The notes beneath the pieces are model-generated. The model searched no databases. It was not told where the DNA came from and saw only the letters and a list, made by a program, of their open reading frames with translations. From Candidatus Euphemobacter frigidus (lineage in GTDB: Bacteria; Auribacterota; Erginobacteria; Erginobacterales; Erginobacteraceae): a DNA stretch of 36,719 nt. A program made the translations under genes and the position numbers. The stretch is from NCBI GenBank assembly GCA_030765805.1, contig JAVCDH010000110.1, positions 1 through 36,719 of the forward strand, in the 5' to 3' direction. Positions 24,646 through 31,697 of the stretch are shown here, piece by piece; positions within the stretch are counted from its first letter, which is position 1, and the number at the start of each line of letters is the position of its first letter.

Positions 24646-24876
24646 TCAGGAAAGCAGCGCCTTAATCTGTTCCACACTCGGCACTTTGCCCACTATCTTG
24701 ACCTCGCCGTCAACAACCACCGCCGGGGTCATCATCACCCCGTAATCCGCGATAGACTTGAGATCTTTGACTTCGATAATCTCAGCTTCTTTCCCCGACT
24801 CGGAGAGCGCAGTCTCAATATTTTCCCTGGTCTTGTGACACTTTGGACAGCCTGTGCCCAATACTTCGATCTTCAT
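24646..24876 (-). CDS. Small thioredoxin-fold redox protein
   Basis: A 76-residue protein of the small redox-active disulfide family (MTH895/TM0996 type). The active site is C10-P-K-C13 in LGTGCPKCHKT, and the cis-proline loop is MMTPAVVVDGEV. It probably reduces a specific disulfide partner. The leader ATAGGAGGTATGTT gives the start. In many anaerobes this family is encoded next to an ArsR regulator and a COG0701 permease, as here, though a MITE-like element (24913-25075) separates it from the permease. The AhpD-like gene follows directly. Confidence 0.93.
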   Translation of the reverse strand: MKIEVLGTGCPKCHKTRENIETALSESGKEAEIIEVKDLKSIADYGVMMTPAVVVDGEVKIVGKVPSVEQIKALLS

Positions 24877-24912
24877 AACATACCTCCTATAGAACTTAGC
24901 TCAGCAATTTAT

Positions 24913-25075
24913 TTGAACCGCAGAGGCGCAAAGAACGCAAAGAAGGATTTAAAAATAACTGACTCAGCTAATTGATTAAGTTATTGCTTCTTCGCACTAC
25001 TGGACCCGAATAAACAGATTTAATCAATACACTCTAATTGTCTTTCTTTGCGCTCTTTGCGTCTTTGCGGTTCAA
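24913..25075. mobile_element. MITE-like element with 35-bp terminal inverted repeats
   Basis: The left end (24913-24947, TTGAACCGCAGAGGCGCAAA...) and the right end (25041-25075) are inverted copies differing at a few positions. Inside, ATTGATTAA (near 24970) and TTAATCAAT (near 25020) form a second stem. TTAT flanks both ends, a possible target duplication. The (G)CAAAGA/CGCAAAGAA motif is a recurring intergenic repeat theme in many bacterial genomes. It has no coding capacity. It separates the permease stop (25107) from the thioredoxin gene start (24876). Confidence 0.8.
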
Positions 25076-25106
25076 TTATCTTTCTTCCCATCTTCGGGGT
25101 TCACTC

Positions 25107-26291
25107 TCATCCCCAGATCGAACCAAAGATAACGCCGCTGATGGTCGCCATGACCACCACCAAAGTTACGAATACCACCGCCTTTTTCGTGCCGATAACA
25201 CTCCGGATTACGAGCATATTCGGAAGGCTCAAGGCCGGCCCCGCCAGGAGCAACGCCAGAGCCGGACCTTTCCCCATCCCCGCGCCGATCAACCCCTGGA
25301 GGATGGGAACCTCGGTCAAGGTGGCGAAGTACATCAACGCTCCGGCGACCGAAGCGAAGAAGTTGGCGAAGAGAGAGTTCCCCCCAACCAGGCTTGCCAC
25401 CCAGCGCGAAGGGATCAAGCCCTCGTGGCCGGGCCGTCCCAGGAGCGCTCCCGCTACCAGAACCCCGATGAAGAGGAGCGGGAGAATCTGTTTGGTGAAT
25501 GTCCAGGTGAAAGCCGTCCACTCCTTCAGCTCATCCTTCTTGAACCAGGCGATCAACATCCAGATCAGAGAAGCCAGAAAGAGACCGGTCAGCGCCCACT
25601 TTATCTTGAATATGAAGCCCCAGAGACCCCCCTCTCCTTTCGCCGCCCCGCTCCAGTTGGCAAAGATCAGGATCCCCACCATCGAAGCGAAGTAGAGCCC
25701 GTTCTTCCAGAGTGGGCGCGCTTCATCTTCACCCTCCCCGGTAAAATTCAGTGCGTTGTTCGCCTTGTGCCGTTCGTCCTTGATAAATAACAGATGCATC
25801 ATCAGGCCGATGATGACACTAAAGAGGACCGCCCCGACCGCCCGGGCGATGCCGAGTTCCATCCCCAAAACCCGGGCGGTCAGGATGATGGCCAGGACGT
25901 TGATTGCCGGGCCGGAGTAGAGAAAGGCGGTGGCCGGGCCGATCCCCGCCCCCCGTTTATAGATCCCGGAGAAGAGGGGGAGAACGGTGCAGGAGCAGAC
26001 CGCCAGAATGGTCCCCGAGACGGAAGCCACCCCATAGGCCAGTACTTTATTGGCCCGGGCCCCGAAGTACTTGATCACCGCCTGCTGATTGACGAAGACC
26101 GATATACCACCGGCGATGAAGAAGGCCGGAGCCAGACAGAGCAGCACATGCTCGCGGGCGTACTCCTGGAGCATCAGGAGAGCCTCTTTCAAAGGGCCTC
26201 CGAACGGAAAATTCGCAAAAGGGAGAAGATAGGCAAGAAGAAAAACCAGCAGGATAAGAATGAAAACAAACCATTCTTTTACCTTATTCAT
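25107..26291 (-). CDS. COG0701-family permease (ArsP/DUF318-like)
   Basis: A 394-residue inner-membrane protein with about ten transmembrane segments in two halves. The family motif SCTVLPLFSGIYKRGAGIGP is in the N-terminal half and a matching TEVPILQGLIGAGMGKGPAL run is in the second half. A hydrophilic loop rich in charged residues joins them near residues 175-190. Relatives include the methylarsenite exporter ArsP and uncharacterised permeases. Here the gene is 57 bp downstream of an ArsR repressor and upstream of a small thioredoxin, a common set in anaerobes. Arsenical export is possible but not shown by the sequence; other metalloids or organics are equally open. Confidence 0.9.
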   Translation of the reverse strand: MNKVKEWFVFILILLVFLLAYLLPFANFPFGGPLKEALLMLQEYAREHVLLCLAPAFFIAGGISVFVNQQAVIKYFGARANKVLAYGVASVSGTILAVCSCTVLPLFSGIYKRGAGIGPATAFLYSGPAINVLAIILTARVLGMELGIARAVGAVLFSVIIGLMMHLLFIKDERHKANNALNFTGEGEDEARPLWKNGLYFASMVGILIFANWSGAAKGEGGLWGFIFKIKWALTGLFLASLIWMLIAWFKKDELKEWTAFTWTFTKQILPLLFIGVLVAGALLGRPGHEGLIPSRWVASLVGGNSLFANFFASVAGALMYFATLTEVPILQGLIGAGMGKGPALALLLAGPALSLPNMLVIRSVIGTKKAVVFVTLVVVMATISGVIFGSIWG

Positions 26292-26348
26292 AGATGCGCC
26301 TCATATCACTATATATCCATATACCTATACAAGAGGTCAAAAAAAATC

Positions 26349-26693
26349 TTATCCCTTTGAGCACAACTCCTCTCTGCTGACAGTCTCCACCATCTCTCTG
26401 TCTCTTTGGATACGAGTATCGCTATTTCCCCATCGGCGCAGGCCGGTTATGACGCTTACCAGTACATCATCGGTACTGCCGGCCAGGGAATAAATTACCC
26501 AGAGACCATCCTTCTCATCAATAAGAAAACCGGCTTCCCGCAGGATACTTAAATGTCGGGAGACACTTGACTGGGCAATCCCCAGTATCTCGGTAATCTC
26601 GCAGACGCACATCGGTTTTACTTCCAGCATCTTCAGAATACGGATGCGATTGCGATCGGCCAGCGCTTTAAAAATCTTTTCCAGACGTCTCAT
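26349..26693 (-). CDS. ArsR/SmtB-family metal-responsive repressor
   Basis: A 114-residue winged-helix repressor. The DNA-recognition helix is SSVSRHLSILREAGFL and the metal or metalloid site is C29-V-C31 in PMCVCEITEIL, the classic ArsR alpha-3 position. Another cysteine (C111) is near the C-terminus. It likely represses itself and the downstream permease, releasing DNA on As(III), Sb(III) or a similar thiophilic ligand. Candidate operator sequence with CTATAT/ATATAG arms lies 14-37 bp upstream of the start. No clear Shine-Dalgarno sequence is seen apart from a GGAGCAGG. Confidence 0.93.
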   Translation of the reverse strand: MRRLEKIFKALADRNRIRILKMLEVKPMCVCEITEILGIAQSSVSRHLSILREAGFLIDEKDGLWVIYSLAGSTDDVLVSVITGLRRWGNSDTRIQRDREMVETVSREELCSKG

Positions 26694-26706
26694 AAACCTG
26701 CTCCAA

Positions 26707-26730
26707 CTATATCTAACTTTATCTATATAG
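26707..26730. promoter_or_regulatory. Candidate ArsR operator
   Basis: CTATAT (26707-26712) and ATATAG (26725-26730) form an inverted repeat with 12 bp between, and TATCTA occurs twice in it. It overlaps the likely promoter region directly before the arsR-type gene. A similar AT-rich stretch with CTATATA lies between that gene and the permease (about 26303-26335). Confidence 0.5.
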
Positions 26731-26774
26731 TAGCACCTCAGGCGTTTTTGTCAAGGGCCTGAATCAAAGAATAT

Positions 26775-27896
26775 TTAATATAGATAATTCTCCGTCTTTT
26801 TTCTGTTCTTTGGTATTAGCCAGAGGGAATCGGATTTTAAACACACCTGAACTGAATCCACAACATCCAGTTTGAGGTCATGATAGGCGCAGTTTGATAT
26901 GCTGATTTCTATCGGACGATTAAGTCCGTCGAGCGAGGCTGAAAGCAAGCATCCGCCCGGTTGGGGTGTTCTCCCTTTGATGTCGGCCGGGAATAAATTC
27001 TCCCGCACCTTCGGTCCCAGGGGCCGGTTGGGCCTGATAATGTGAACTTCCTCCGGGCGGATGACGGCATAAACGTTCTGTCCGCTATTGACTTTATCGA
27101 AGACGGTAGAAACAAGCTTTAAGTTATCGATATTTACGATAGCTCTATGGGCCCGAGGATCGATTTCGGTGATTCGCGCGTCAAAAATATTCCGAGCCAT
27201 AAGGAATTGCGCGACCTGAAGTGTGGTCGGGCAGTGTTGGAGCCCGACCGGAGAGCCGATCTGGGCCAGGCGGCCGGAGAAGATCACGCCGATTCGGTCC
27301 GCCAGCATAAAGGCTTCTTCATGGTCATGGGTTACATGAAAGACGGTAATACTCAAGGCCCGGCGAAGCTTTTTAAGCTCCTCTATAAGCTGTCTTTTGA
27401 TATGGTAATCCAGAGATGAGAATGGCTCATCCAGGAAAAGGACGCGGGGGCCGATGATGAGAGCCCGCGCTAATGCCACGCGCTGCATTTCACCGATGCT
27501 AAGGGTTCCGATCTCCCCTCGCTTTAATATGGGGTCTATCTTGAGGATCCCGCTTATCTTCTTCAGCCTCTGTCTTACCACTTCTGACTTAATGCGTCTT
27601 ACCCGGGCGCCGAATAAGATATTATCGAGAACCCCCAGATGCGGGAAGAGCGCCACATCCTGGGGAACGTAGGAGACGGTAACTCTATCAGCAGGTTTTC
27701 CCGAGACATATTCTCCGCCCACCCGAATCTCGCCCGACTGGTAGCGCCGGAGGCCGAGAATAGTTTCCGTAAGAAGGCTCTTCCCCGCTCCCGAAGGACC
27801 GAGAAGTGTGAAGTGTTCTCCTTCTCGCAGAGAAAAAGAGAGATTTTTAATTTCGAATGATCCAAATCGAGCGCTGAGATTCTTAACTTGAATCAT
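26775..27896 (-). CDS. modC: Molybdate/tungstate ABC transporter ATPase
   Basis: A 373-residue ATPase that powers ModB. Motifs are Walker A LLGPSGAGKS, a Q-loop in SYVPQDVALFPHLGVLDN, signature LSIGEMQRVALARAL (Ile where Gly is usual), Walker B VLFLDEPFSSLD and the switch His in VFHVTHDHEEAF. After about residue 240 a TOBE/MOP-like region follows (DARITEIDPRAHRAIVNIDN and later). ATG overlaps the modB stop by 4 nt (ATGA). Oxyanion type (molybdate or tungstate) cannot be separated by sequence. Last gene of the modABC run; nothing follows before the ArsR gene 81 bp away. Confidence 0.93.
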   Translation of the reverse strand: MIQVKNLSARFGSFEIKNLSFSLREGEHFTLLGPSGAGKSLLTETILGLRRYQSGEIRVGGEYVSGKPADRVTVSYVPQDVALFPHLGVLDNILFGARVRRIKSEVVRQRLKKISGILKIDPILKRGEIGTLSIGEMQRVALARALIIGPRVLFLDEPFSSLDYHIKRQLIEELKKLRRALSITVFHVTHDHEEAFMLADRIGVIFSGRLAQIGSPVGLQHCPTTLQVAQFLMARNIFDARITEIDPRAHRAIVNIDNLKLVSTVFDKVNSGQNVYAVIRPEEVHIIRPNRPLGPKVRENLFPADIKGRTPQPGGCLLSASLDGLNRPIEISISNCAYHDLKLDVVDSVQVCLKSDSLWLIPKNRKKTENYLY

Positions 27897-28699
27897 AATG
27901 CTCCCACTCTTCTCTTTCTGGTCAGATACCTGATAGAAAGGAGGACGACGACCGCCACCAGGACGAGAAGCAAAACGTAGATCAGGGTTTCCTGAATATC
28001 CACTTCCGCCAAACCCAGATAAATCGCCGCGGGTATTGTCTCGGTCTTCCCGGGAACCGCCCCGGCCAGGGTTATGGTGCAGCCGAATTCACCGATGGCC
28101 CGGGCCCAGACCAGGATAAACGAGGTTATGATGCCGTTTCTGGTCATGGGGAGGATCACTTTAAAAAAAGTGCTCCACTTGTTGCATCCAAGAAAAAGGG
28201 CGACCGTCTCATATCGGGGGCTTAAAGATTCGAATACCGCCTTGAGGGAGCGGACCGCCAGACCCACTACGACCGAGAACTGGGCCAGGATTATTCCCGA
28301 GACCACGAATGTGAACCTTATTCCGTGTTCCTCGAAGACGCGCCCCGGCCCGGAACCGAAGAATAAGAGCAGAGCTGTCCCCAGGGCCACGGGAGACAGG
28401 ACAGTCGGAATATCGAGGAGAGTGTCGAGAAGATCTTTTCCCGGGAACTGCCGCCGGGCGAGCAGATAAGCGGCCGGGATGGCGAATAAAAGACCCAGGA
28501 GAGAAGCGACTGTCGCGCACAGAAGCGAGAGATTGAGCGAAAAGAGGACCCTTTCTCTCATCAGGACTTTTGTCCAGGACTCGGGTCTTATATGGAAGGT
28601 TAGCGTCAGCAGAACGGCGAGAAGATAGATTGCAAGGGCTCCGGCCGCGGCCCATATAAGTCCATTGAATGCCCTGTCAGCCCAGATTCCTTTTTTCAT
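27893..28699 (-). CDS. modB: Molybdate/tungstate ABC transporter permease
   Basis: A 268-residue inner-membrane permease with about six transmembrane segments. The EAA loop that contacts the ATPase reads ALFLGCNKWSTFFKVILPMT, then RNGI. The open frame extends upstream into modA, but ATG at 28699 overlaps the modA stop in ATGA and gives the normal N-terminus (KKGIWADRAF, then membrane helix 1), so translational coupling is likely. Its own stop overlaps the modC start. The position between ModA and ModC fixes the assignment. Confidence 0.93.
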   Translation of the reverse strand: MKKGIWADRAFNGLIWAAAGALAIYLLAVLLTLTFHIRPESWTKVLMRERVLFSLNLSLLCATVASLLGLLFAIPAAYLLARRQFPGKDLLDTLLDIPTVLSPVALGTALLLFFGSGPGRVFEEHGIRFTFVVSGIILAQFSVVVGLAVRSLKAVFESLSPRYETVALFLGCNKWSTFFKVILPMTRNGIITSFILVWARAIGEFGCTITLAGAVPGKTETIPAAIYLGLAEVDIQETLIYVLLLVLVAVVVLLSIRYLTRKRRVGAL

Positions 28700-29568
28700 T
28701 GCCACTGGTCGGGTAGAACCCACTCTCCGCCCACTTTTGCCTGGGGAGCAAATTTCCGGGCTTCCTTCTCGGTTGTTAGATAGTTCCACTTTTTATAAAT
28801 TTCTTTCCCTTCCGGAGAGGTGACGAAGTCAATAAACTTTTGCGCCAGGGCGCGGTTTTTGCAAAATCGGCTGATCGCGATCGGAACATAGCCGATCCGG
28901 GAAATATTTTCCGGGGGCAAGAGGACCGTCTCCACATTCTCCGGTGACCAGTACTGGAAGACCCGCCAGCCGATTACCGCGTCCACGTTCTTAAAGGCTA
29001 CAATCTGGCAGGTCTTGGCGCAACTCTCGGTGTAGGTGGCGATGTTGGGGCGAACTTTATCGGCCAAGCCCGCTTTATCCAGAACTTCCGCCGCGTAAAG
29101 CCCGACACAGACCGTTTTCGGGTTGGCAATGGCAATCCGGAGGCCGGGGCGCGCCAGGTCTTCAAGTTTACAGATGTTCTTAGGGTTGCCTTCCTGAACG
29201 TTAATCGCGGGGATAAGATAAACGACAATCTTTTCAGTATCCGTAAGCACCATGCCCTTCCTCCTGGCCCTCTCCATGAAATCCGAGGAGCCCGGAAAGT
29301 AGATGTCGCCCTTCTTTGACAGGATCATCTGAGAGAGCATCGCCCCTGATCCTCCAAAGTGGAGATTGACTTTTACTCCAAACTTTTCCTGAAAAATCCG
29401 GGCCGCTTCCTCCGTGGCCGGCTTGGTCGCCGAACCGACGAAAAGCTCCAGCTCGGAGGAGGTTTGGTTTGTTATTTTGTTTTCGACCTGGGTTGAAAAG
29501 GCCGCACCGCAAAAAATCAGCGCTAAAATCAGACCGGAATATTGCGAAAGCTTTTTAATCTGCTTCAT
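28696..29568 (-). CDS. modA: Molybdate/tungstate-binding periplasmic protein
   Basis: A 290-residue substrate-binding protein with a signal peptide (KKLSQYSGLILALIFCGAAF, residues 4-23, cleaved soon after). Type-2 periplasmic fold landmarks are visible: LELFVGSATKPATEE at the N-lobe, HFGGSGAMLSQM binding loop, and later KNVDAVIGWRVFQYWSPENV and RFCKNRALAQKF. Two paired cysteine runs (CVGLYAA and CAKTCQ) are unusual in ModA and could form a disulfide. Cleavage around residues 25-30 and a non-lipidated N-terminus are suggested. The beta-barrel gene lies 11 bp upstream and probably starts the transcript. Confidence 0.92.
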   Translation of the reverse strand: MKQIKKLSQYSGLILALIFCGAAFSTQVENKITNQTSSELELFVGSATKPATEEAARIFQEKFGVKVNLHFGGSGAMLSQMILSKKGDIYFPGSSDFMERARRKGMVLTDTEKIVVYLIPAINVQEGNPKNICKLEDLARPGLRIAIANPKTVCVGLYAAEVLDKAGLADKVRPNIATYTESCAKTCQIVAFKNVDAVIGWRVFQYWSPENVETVLLPPENISRIGYVPIAISRFCKNRALAQKFIDFVTSPEGKEIYKKWNYLTTEKEARKFAPQAKVGGEWVLPDQWQ

Positions 29569-29579
29569 TGTTCACCTTC

Positions 29580-30218
29580 TTAGAATTTAAACTTAAGCAG
29601 AGAGCAGAGAATGTGGCTCTTTATCCACTTATCCTTCTTTTCCTTGCTCCGGAAAATATAGGATAATTCCAATTCGATGTTTTTGATGATCTTGGTTCCA
29701 AAGCCAAATTCCGCTCGATTCTCGTAGAATTCATGCGCCTTATCGTTGTAGAAACCTTCATCGGCGATAAAAGGAGTCAAGCCATGCCCCCAGAGCGCTT
29801 TTTTAAACGGCCGGGCAATCTTAATCCGGTTCCGGTAGGTCCAGACATAATCATCAAGACCGTACATAACGCGGTTCCGGTCACTGACCTTAAGGTCGAA
29901 AAGGGCTATCTTCGGTATGAGATCAAGGGCTAGAAAATTCTCGGGAGGCCAGTGGTTTCCACTATGTTTACTGGTTTTGTAGCTGTATTGAGGAGCGACA
30001 TCCAGCCACTTTAAAACCTTCAAAGTAGCCCCTGCCCAGGTGCGGTGAAAATAAAATTCATTAAAATCATCCCGCCAGCGAAATTGAGGTTTTATAAAGA
30101 GAGCGACTTTTTCGTTTACCCTGGCATTGAATGAATATTTCATCCAGTATTCCCAATCCTCATCCGCCCTCGCATCAGACATAAACCCCAGTCCCATCCA
30201 AGCAATAGTGATCAGCAA
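29580..30218 (-). CDS. DUF2490-like outer-membrane beta-barrel protein
   Basis: A protein of at least 212 residues with a signal peptide ending near ARADEDW. The mature part alternates polar and hydrophobic/aromatic residues (YSFNARVNEKVALFIKPQFR, AGATLKVLKWLDVAPQYSYK) in short strands and ends in KFKF, like DUF2490 barrels. The annotated TTG start at 30218 has no ribosome binding site. The frame extends upstream as LKKGIKLC, giving a better signal peptide, and a GGAGGAAAG site sits just before a TTA codon at 30242, which is not a normal start. The gene is 11 bp before modA and just after the ModE-type palindrome, so it may be a porin for oxyanion entry. That role is inference. Confidence 0.7.
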   Translation of the reverse strand: MLITIAWMGLGFMSDARADEDWEYWMKYSFNARVNEKVALFIKPQFRWRDDFNEFYFHRTWAGATLKVLKWLDVAPQYSYKTSKHSGNHWPPENFLALDLIPKIALFDLKVSDRNRVMYGLDDYVWTYRNRIKIARPFKKALWGHGLTPFIADEGFYNDKAHEFYENRAEFGFGTKIIKNIELELSYIFRSKEKKDKWIKSHILCSLLKFKF

Positions 30219-30277
30219 ACAAAGTTTTATACCCTTTTTTAACTTTCCTCCTCTCGTCGCCCGGGTCCGAGGATTAA

Positions 30278-30305
30278 GCCGTTATATATTTGCATATATA
30301 ACGGC
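30278..30305. promoter_or_regulatory. ModE-type operator, perfect palindrome
   Basis: GCCGTTATATAT(TTGC)ATATATAACGGC: two perfect 12-bp arms with a 4-nt spacer. The TTATATA/TATATAA arms with flanking CG/GC resemble the E. coli ModE site, which has TATATAACG-type half sites. It lies 36-63 bp upstream of the likely start of the beta-barrel gene (TTA 30242), in the promoter zone of the barrel-modABC operon, and 29 bp downstream of the modE stop. Molybdate-bound ModE should bind here and repress uptake. Confidence 0.85.
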
Positions 30306-30333
30306 ATTCAAAAAAAATTTTGCGGAAGAGCTT

Positions 30334-30690
30334 TTAATTCATTTCATTTTTAATAAGATGTTTTTGAAAGTCCAAAAATTTCTTTGTGGAATAATTTTTA
30401 ATATCTTGCTGAAAACGGTCGTATTCGTCCAGGAATTGTTTGGCGAAAGGGGTTAGTTCCGCGCCGCCCCGATCCTTTCCGCCTCTTTTCCTGATCAATA
30501 TTTTCCTATCCAGATATTTTTCCAGGCGGTTGAGGATTTTTAAAGCTTTGACGTAGGATAAACTCATATCCTTGGCAGCTTGATTGATGGATTTGAATTT
30601 TTTAATCCGCCTTAAAAGCCAGATTAGACCGATCCCCATAAATTCTTCATTCTGATCATCAGCGATAGTGATTTTAACATTAAGTTTCAT
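30334..30690 (-). CDS. modE: ModE-type molybdate-responsive regulator (DNA-binding domain only)
   Basis: A 118-residue winged helix-turn-helix protein matching the N-terminal domain of ModE, with INQAAKDMSLSYVKALKILN as the HTH and a basic wing (RKILIRKRGGKDRGGAELT). The C-terminal molybdate-binding (MOP) domains of full-length ModE are absent, so molybdate sensing must be elsewhere or the protein works differently. Such short forms are known in several bacteria. It is transcribed toward the modABC operon. An imperfect TTATATA site (30692-30720) overlaps its own start, suggesting autoregulation. Confidence 0.88.
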   Translation of the reverse strand: MKLNVKITIADDQNEEFMGIGLIWLLRRIKKFKSINQAAKDMSLSYVKALKILNRLEKYLDRKILIRKRGGKDRGGAELTPFAKQFLDEYDRFQQDIKNYSTKKFLDFQKHLIKNEMN

Positions 30691-30691
30691 A

Positions 30692-30720
30692 ATCCGTTAT
30701 ATATTCGCTTAAATATCGCT
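30692..30720. promoter_or_regulatory. Imperfect ModE-like site before modE
   Basis: ATCCGTTATATATTCGCTTA followed by AATATCGCT. The left half CCGTTATATAT equals one arm of the palindrome at 30278-30305; the right half is degenerate (AATATCGC). It lies directly upstream of the modE ATG at 30690. Confidence 0.5.
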
Positions 30721-30737
30721 ATCAGTCAAGTCTGCGT

Positions 30738-31628
30738 TTATATCCTGCTGGTAAAATAAGGTTCAACGTGCACCATCACGCCTCTCAAGGATTCAATCTT
30801 TCCCATCAGCTTCGCCTTCACCTCCCCGGCAATATTATGACCTTCAACTACGGAAAGGGCGGGATCCACTTCAACATGGATATCGATTATTAAATCCATA
30901 CCGGATTTGCGAATGAAGAGTTTTTCCACCGCTTTCACTCCCTCTACTTCCAAGGCCAATATTTTGATCTTCTCCGCGGGAGGACCGGTCAATACCTGGT
31001 CCATCAACTCCGAACTGGTCTTCCTCAACATCTTCACCCCGGTATAGCAAATGATCAGAGCCACGGCCATCGCCGCGATATGATCCGCGATATGAAACTT
31101 GGGGCCGCCAATCAGAGCCAGGAAAACACCGACCAGCACAGCTATTGATGAGAGAGCATCGGAGCGATGGTGCCAGGCATCCACTACCAATGAGCTGGAG
31201 TGGATCTCCTTGCCCAGACGGCTTTTGTATCGGAAGAGGCCTTCTTTGATAACAATGGACGCGAATGCTATGAACAATACGTAAGAAGAAGGTGCTTCGT
31301 AATCCGATTTGAATATATTTTTCCAGGAATTGAAAAAAATCATTCCACCTAAAAAAACCAGGAATACGGATACAATCTGAGCCGCTACGCTCTCCGCCTT
31401 GCTGTGGCCATAGGGATGTTCTCTATCGGGCTGTCTTCGGGCCACTTTCAAACCGATCAGAACAATGACGGAACTCAGGATGTCGGATAAACTGTGAATG
31501 GCATCGGCAACCATTGCCGCGCTATGGCCGAGGATGCCGGCCAGAAACTTAATCAGGCTTAAAACTACATTCCCGAAAATGCCGAGCCAGGCTCCAAACC
31601 GCCCTTTTTCATATATTCCCTTCTTCAT
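30738..31628 (-). CDS. Cation diffusion facilitator (CDF) metal/H+ antiporter
   Basis: A 296-residue inner-membrane protein with six transmembrane segments and a C-terminal cytoplasmic metal-binding domain (from about residue 208, LALEVEGVKAVEKLF). The transport site shows H45/D49 in DAIHSLSD of helix 2 and the HHRSD pair in DAWHHRSDALSS of helix 5. It exports divalent cations such as Zn2+, Fe2+ or Mn2+. The exact metal is open. It is upstream of modE on the same strand (47 bp gap). An imperfect TTATATA-type site occurs just before it (31668-31697). Confidence 0.93.
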   Translation of the reverse strand: MKKGIYEKGRFGAWLGIFGNVVLSLIKFLAGILGHSAAMVADAIHSLSDILSSVIVLIGLKVARRQPDREHPYGHSKAESVAAQIVSVFLVFLGGMIFFNSWKNIFKSDYEAPSSYVLFIAFASIVIKEGLFRYKSRLGKEIHSSSLVVDAWHHRSDALSSIAVLVGVFLALIGGPKFHIADHIAAMAVALIICYTGVKMLRKTSSELMDQVLTGPPAEKIKILALEVEGVKAVEKLFIRKSGMDLIIDIHVEVDPALSVVEGHNIAGEVKAKLMGKIESLRGVMVHVEPYFTSRI

Positions 31629-31667
31629 AATCTCAGCTCCCTGGATACTGATATCAGCTTATTACTC

Positions 31668-31697
31668 GCCTTATATATTCCTTTAAAAATTTATAAC
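31668..31697. promoter_or_regulatory. Weak TTATATA-type site before the CDF gene
   Basis: CTTATATATTCCTTTAAAAA followed by TTTATAAC carries TTATATAT and TTATAA half sites in inverted order. It resembles the ModE-type arms (30278-30305, 30692-30720) but is degenerate and overlaps the stop region of the upstream gene (31691). It would be 40-69 bp upstream of the CDF start. Confidence 0.3.

Noticed and set aside
24309..24677. Longer AhpD-like protein overlapping the thioredoxin gene
   Set aside because: The extra residues are unlike the family and the strong ribosome binding site supports the start at 24629.
24913..25075. CRISPR-like array
   Set aside because: The CGCAAAGA-type units are inverted ends and short internal iterations, not regularly spaced direct repeats with spacers.
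25038..25790. 250-codon plus-strand frame over the permease
   Set aside because: Antisense to a clear membrane protein; translation is a low-complexity, charged shadow that runs through the MITE-like arm.
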